The notes beneath the pieces were generated by a model. The model saw only the letters and a program-made list of their open reading frames with translations, had not been told where the DNA came from and did not search any database. The position numbers and the translations under genes are program-made. This document shows positions 6,893 to 10,598 of a stretch of 10,598 nucleotides of DNA, in pieces. Source of the DNA: Fidelibacterota bacterium UBA6817 (GTDB lineage Bacteria; Fidelibacterota; Fidelibacteria; Fidelibacterales; Fidelibacteraceae); contig DKER01000170.1 of the NCBI GenBank assembly GCA_002452555.1, positions 1-10,598 on the forward strand, written 5' to 3'. How positions within the stretch are numbered: the stretch's first letter is position 1; each line of letters begins with the position of its first letter.

Positions 6893-6945
6893 GCTTCTTG
6901 TCCTTTACAACCGTTAGACATCAGAATAATTTACGCATTTATAGG

Positions 6946-8646
6946 TTAGGATTTTGCAAAGAGATGACGATATTCCGGATACATGTTCAGAAGATTAACA
7001 TGGGTATTCACATCCCGGACTTTACCCTGATCCAGCCAGATTACTTCATCGGCCTGCATGGCAGTTGCTTCTCTGTGTGTCGATACCAGGATTACTCTGT
7101 TTTGTGAATCTTTTCCCAGTCTTTTCCACAAAAGTCCTTCTGTCCGTGCATCAAGCGCTGATGTGATATCATCCATTATTAAAATTGAGGGTTTGTGGAC
7201 CAGAGCTCTTGCCAGGGCAACACGGGCTTTTTGTCCGCCTGACAATCCAACTCCGCCCTGTTGAAGCATTTTGTCAAGCGTAAATTCTTTGTCTGCAGCA
7301 GCATGCCACAACGCTTCTTTGACGGCATCATCACTCAAATCACGTCCCATAAGAACGTTTTCCTTCACGGTTCCGGTAAATAAGACCACTTCCTGCGGCA
7401 CAAACCCCATTATTTCAGACATTTTTTCACGATTCATTGAAGCAGGTGATACATTTTTAATCCAGACTTTCCCGTTCACAGGCGGATAAAAGCCGGTTGT
7501 CAAATTCAAAAGAGTTGTTTTTCCGGAGCCAACCATACCCGTAACAGCAGTAATTTTTCCCGGTTTAATTGTTAGATCAATTTGGTTTACCACCGGTTCC
7601 TGACTGTCAGGGAACGAGAAAGCAACAGATTCCAATTTTATAACCGGTTTACCATCCGACGGTTTAACATTTCCTGATTTTGAATCAGGGTATTTTTCCA
7701 ACCTTTCAAGACGGGTTATGGACGCTTCCACAATTTTTGTTGAAACAAAGAACCAGCTGATTGTCCAGATGGTTTCCGTCATTCCGGAAAGGTAAGCAAC
7801 AAAGGCATAAAACTCCCCCAGACTCATTTTACTCTGCTGGACAAAAAATCCCCCGACAAAAAGGATAATGACGAGTCCGACCTGATTGATGAGTGCACCC
7901 AGACTCTCTAAAACCGACCGGATAAGAACCACATCTTCTTCGGCTTTGACCCGTTTGCCCATAACATCTTTAAAAATATCTCCCTGTGCTTTTTCAGCCA
8001 CATACCCAATAATAATTCGGATCCCGGAAAAAGCAGATTCCAAGACATTGACTGTTTCACTGGTCCTCAGTTGACGAAGACTGTATGCCTTTTGCTGGAT
8101 ATGCTCTGTTTTGGCGATAATCCAGATAATGAGAGGAAGCGGGGCAATGGCAATAAGGGTAAGTTTCCAGTTTATAGACAACATGAGAGCAATACTGAAT
8201 CCTAAAGTCAGAAAGGCTTCCACAGGTCTGAGAATACCGGAAGCAGCATACCATGAAATCTTTAACTCGGCATCAATATCATCGGTCAACCGGGTTGTAA
8301 GATCTCCGGTTCGGTGTTTTGAGAAAAATGTATAATCTTTTTTCAGAATTTCATCAAAATACCGGAGACGAATATCCATGCCTATCGTCATATTCATGAG
8401 ATATCGTGTTGCCGGGAGAAGCCATTGAGTCAATTCACGGACAATACCCACACCCAGAATGATCCAAATCCAATTGATGATATTGTTAAAATCAATATCT
8501 CCGGCCAGACTGTCAATAACAAATTTAAAGATGAAAGGATACAGGGTTTTTGCAGCAATCGCCAGTATTGTAATAAGCAGGAGGATGATCATTCCTTTTG
8601 CTCTTTTTTTCCAAAAAGGGTAAAACCATGTCAGAACATGTCTCAT
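6946..8646 (-). CDS. ABC half-transporter, degenerate-site subunit of a heterodimeric exporter
   Basis: The 566-residue product is a type IV (B-family) exporter half: six membrane helices (roughly 18-40, 55-75, 135-155, 160-178, 245-270, 280-300) then a nucleotide-binding domain. Motifs are Walker A GMVGSGKT (370-377, Lys376), Q-loop Gln418 in FVPQEV, signature LSGGQ (468-472), Walker B ILIMDD (488-493) and H-loop His524. Asp493 stands where active ATPases have a catalytic Glu, while the signature is canonical. This is the pattern of the TM287/BmrC-type subunit, whose own Walker site is slow or inactive and whose signature completes the partner's active site. It is translated from an ATGA overlap with the partner gene. 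The cargo (drug, lipid or peptide) cannot be deduced. The NFACT gene follows on the same strand after 53 bases and may be cotranscribed. Confidence 0.95.
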   Translation of the reverse strand: MRHVLTWFYPFWKKRAKGMIILLLITILAIAAKTLYPFIFKFVIDSLAGDIDFNNIINWIWIILGVGIVRELTQWLLPATRYLMNMTIGMDIRLRYFDEILKKDYTFFSKHRTGDLTTRLTDDIDAELKISWYAASGILRPVEAFLTLGFSIALMLSINWKLTLIAIAPLPLIIWIIAKTEHIQQKAYSLRQLRTSETVNVLESAFSGIRIIIGYVAEKAQGDIFKDVMGKRVKAEEDVVLIRSVLESLGALINQVGLVIILFVGGFFVQQSKMSLGEFYAFVAYLSGMTETIWTISWFFVSTKIVEASITRLERLEKYPDSKSGNVKPSDGKPVIKLESVAFSFPDSQEPVVNQIDLTIKPGKITAVTGMVGSGKTTLLNLTTGFYPPVNGKVWIKNVSPASMNREKMSEIMGFVPQEVVLFTGTVKENVLMGRDLSDDAVKEALWHAAADKEFTLDKMLQQGGVGLSGGQKARVALARALVHKPSILIMDDITSALDARTEGLLWKRLGKDSQNRVILVSTHREATAMQADEVIWLDQGKVRDVNTHVNLLNMYPEYRHLFAKS

Positions 8647-10427
8647 TCCGAACCCTCTCGCTGGCGTATAATCAGATCATGATAAAAACTCTCTTTTTTC
8701 ATGAGTTCATCATGGGTACCCTGTTCCAGAATTTCACCGTCTCTGATAAATAAAATCATGTTTGAATGGCGAATGGTTGACAGTCTGTGTGCAACAATAA
8801 AGCTTGTGCGACCTTTGATCAAAGTGTTAAGAGCCGTCTGTATTTTCTGCTCAGTGCCGGGATCGACGGAAGATGTGGCTTCATCCAGTATCAGAACAGA
8901 CGGATTAACCGTTAATGCTCTGGTAACGGCTAAAAGTTGACGTTGACCGTATGACAAGTCCTTTCCTCCTTCAGACAATCTGTCTTTAAGACTAAGTCCT
9001 CTGCTGAAAAGAACCGTATCAATACTGCTTATTCGGATAGCTTTTTCCATCTGTTCATCGGTTATATCTTCCCGAAATGCCATAAGATTTTCTTTAACAG
9101 TTGCCGGGAACAGATAAAGATCCTGGAGAACAAGCCCGAAATGTCTTCGAAAAGTATGGAGCTCAAATGATCGAATATCTATACCATTAATAAGTATTTG
9201 TCCTGAATCCGGATCCCTGAAACGGCACAGGAGTCCCAGAATGGTTGTTTTTCCCCCGCCTGTCGGACCTACTATCGCTACTGATTCACCGGCCTGAACG
9301 TTAAAGGATATGTTTTTTAAAACCGGTTTATCCGGAGAGTATCCATAAGTAACATTCACAAATTCGATGGTTTCGATTTTTTCCGGAAAGGGAAGGGGGT
9401 TAATCGGACTAAGAAGGACCGGTTTCTTCGATAAAGTGGAAAAAATCCGGTCTGCTGCCCCGCCGGCCCGTTGAATTTCTCCCAGCTGTTCGCTGAGCAT
9501 AATAATTGGCCAGTAGATTTGTGCTATATATTGGGAAAAAAGTATCAACGTTCCGATTGTCATGGTTCCTGCTTTAATCCATCCTGAGCCAAGTATAAGA
9601 ACGGCTATCGTGACAAGAATTTCCATAAATGCAAGACCGCGAAAAATGCCGTATTCCACATAGGCTATTTTTGATGCAAAAAAGCGGTAGGAATTGTTCT
9701 CGTTTTCCAGACGTTTCATTGCCCAGTTTTTACGGTTGAATATTTGAAGTATGGAAACAGATTTCAGGAATTCGGCAACAATTCCGCTGATAGTGGCATA
9801 CCGAGCTCTCTCTTCGCGAAAGTAGGGACGTAAATATTTAAATAGAAAATACGTCCCTGCAACAACGACCGGAAGAATTGCCGATACAATCAGAAACAGG
9901 CGGTAATCCACTAAAAGAAGCATTACCATGGCTCCTATGAGCATTCCGCCGGCCATAAGAACTCTCTGCATCATTGTGGATGTTAGTGAAATCAATCGCT
10001 GTGTATCAGACTCGATGCGGCTGACCAGTTTCCCTACAGGGAATTTCTCCAGATATGGAAGTCCCAGAGTGAGCATATGATTAAAAAGCTTGATCTTTAT
10101 GTCGCTGATAGCTTTCACACCTGCCAGTTGTAAAAGCCAGGAAGAAAAAAATCCTACAGTTGCAGACAGAATCATTGTCGCAAGATAAAGAAAAGCGCCA
10201 AATCTTACCTGTTTGTACACTCCGGAAGGAATAGCCTTATCGACTAAAAACATGAGAATACGCGGTTGCAAAAGAACCAGGAAAACAGCAGTAAGCGACA
10301 GAAAAAAAGATCCGATAAAAATTCTTCGATACGGCCGAATAAAAGGATAAACTCTTTTGAAAATGCTGCCTGCAGAAGGAGCCTGAGAACTTTCGTCCTC
10401 AAAATTGTCGTATTCATTCCACAACAT
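8643..10427 (-). CDS. ABC half-transporter, catalytic-site subunit of a heterodimeric exporter
   Basis: The 594-residue product is a B-family exporter half with a ~30-residue polar N-terminal extension before the first helix. It has six membrane helices (roughly 34-56, 75-100, 155-175, 178-198, 262-282, 290-312) and a nucleotide-binding domain. Motifs are Walker A GPTGGGKTT (387-395, Lys393), Q-loop Gln435, signature LSYGQ (491-495), Walker B VLILDE (511-516) with catalytic Glu516, and H-loop His547. The Walker B is canonical but the signature has Tyr in place of the first Gly, the mirror image of its partner. AAGGAT just before the ATG supports the start. It is the first gene of the minus-strand group. 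Homodimers are possible but unlikely given the complementary defects and the 4-base overlap. Confidence 0.95.
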   Translation of the reverse strand: MLWNEYDNFEDESSQAPSAGSIFKRVYPFIRPYRRIFIGSFFLSLTAVFLVLLQPRILMFLVDKAIPSGVYKQVRFGAFLYLATMILSATVGFFSSWLLQLAGVKAISDIKIKLFNHMLTLGLPYLEKFPVGKLVSRIESDTQRLISLTSTMMQRVLMAGGMLIGAMVMLLLVDYRLFLIVSAILPVVVAGTYFLFKYLRPYFREERARYATISGIVAEFLKSVSILQIFNRKNWAMKRLENENNSYRFFASKIAYVEYGIFRGLAFMEILVTIAVLILGSGWIKAGTMTIGTLILFSQYIAQIYWPIIMLSEQLGEIQRAGGAADRIFSTLSKKPVLLSPINPLPFPEKIETIEFVNVTYGYSPDKPVLKNISFNVQAGESVAIVGPTGGGKTTILGLLCRFRDPDSGQILINGIDIRSFELHTFRRHFGLVLQDLYLFPATVKENLMAFREDITDEQMEKAIRISSIDTVLFSRGLSLKDRLSEGGKDLSYGQRQLLAVTRALTVNPSVLILDEATSSVDPGTEQKIQTALNTLIKGRTSFIVAHRLSTIRHSNMILFIRDGEILEQGTHDELMKKESFYHDLIIRQREGSE

Positions 10428-10450
10428 ATCTCATCCTTATGACGGTTGTA

Positions 10451-10480
10451 AAGATAAGCATTTTTTAGATTGGTTGTCAG
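10451..10480 (-). promoter_or_regulatory. Possible promoter of the ABC transporter operon
   Basis: On the minus strand, CTGACA (10475-10480) and TATCTT (10451-10456) are separated by 18 bases and match a sigma70-type -35 and -10 moderately (5/6 and 4/6). It sits 24 bases upstream of the ATG at 10427, between that gene and the heptamer array. FCB lineages often use different promoter sequences, so this is tentative. Confidence 0.35.
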
Positions 10481-10486
10481 GAAAAT

Positions 10487-10598
10487 GGTGGCCGGTAGCC
10501 AGTAGTCAGTCGGCAGTCGGCAGTCGGCAGTGGTCAGTCGGCAGTGGTCAGTCGTCAGTGGTCAGTCGGCAGCCATCAGTGGTCAGTCAACAGGCAAT
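10487..10598 (+). repeat. Degenerate heptamer tandem array, units AGTCGGC / AGTGGTC, runs off the window
   Basis: Sixteen consecutive 7-base units can be read in one phase from 10487 to the window end. AGTCGGC occurs five times (10508, 10515, 10522, 10536, 10564) and AGTGGTC four times (10529, 10543, 10557, 10578). Single variants are GGTGGCC, GGTAGCC, AGTAGTC, AGTCGTC, AGCCATC, AGTCAAC and a last poor match AGGCAAT. The consensus is close to RGTNGNC. GGTAGCC and AGTAGTC tie it to the array at 4294-4328 in the same strand orientation. No reading frame of gene quality covers it. It lies directly upstream of the ABC operon. Confidence 0.9.

Noticed and set aside
6903..6914. 12-base inverted repeat CTTTACAACCGT, matching its reverse complement at 10442-10453
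   Set aside because: Both copies sit upstream of minus-strand genes but in opposite orientations. A few such 12-base matches are expected by chance in a 10.6 kb window.
10487..10598. Possible CRISPR array
   Set aside because: The units are 7 bases long and contiguous, with no unique spacers, and there are no cas genes nearby.

Overview
The window looks like chromosomal DNA of a Gram-negative bacterium, roughly 40-45% GC by eye. The lineage is uncertain. The lipoprotein signal peptide and the divergent N-terminus of the NFACT protein, which resembles Bacteroidota versions, suggest the wider FCB group (Bacteroidota or a related candidate phylum). The corrinoid methyl-transfer genes suggest an anaerobic or microaerobic life. 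This placement is inference. There are no rRNA or tRNA genes, no phage or insertion-sequence genes and no CRISPR array. Coding density is very high and no gene-free stretch exceeds about 170 bases.

Layout: (1) Bases 1-2483, plus strand, are a tightly packed operon. It holds the 3' end of an unrecognised gene, a lipoprotein with a CBM48-like domain and an esterase domain, a dolichyl-phosphate-mannose-synthase-like family 2 glycosyltransferase, and a small COG2426 membrane protein. Stops and starts abut or overlap at each junction. (2) Bases 2589-5368, plus strand, are a second operon: a corrinoid (B12) binding protein and two dissimilar URO-D superfamily methyltransferases. The second methyltransferase keeps the full His-x-Cys...Cys zinc site of MtaA/MtbA enzymes; the first has lost both cysteines. 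This fits a corrinoid shuttle in which one protein methylates the cobalt and the other demethylates it. Neither the methyl donor nor the acceptor is evident. (3) Bases 5402-6892, minus strand, converge on that operon and encode an NFACT/RqcH-type protein of ribosome quality control. (4) Bases 6946-10427, minus strand, encode two ABC half-transporters overlapping by 4 bases. Their catalytic motifs are asymmetric in complementary ways, as expected for a heterodimeric exporter with one degenerate ATP site.

The most unusual non-coding feature is a family of degenerate 7-base tandem repeats. One array (unit AGCCGGT) overlaps the 3' end of the first URO-D gene, supplies its stop codon and fills part of the gap to the next gene. 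A second, longer array (units AGTCGGC and AGTGGTC) lies just upstream of the ABC operon and runs off the window end. A single AGCCGGT directly follows the stop codon of the second URO-D gene.
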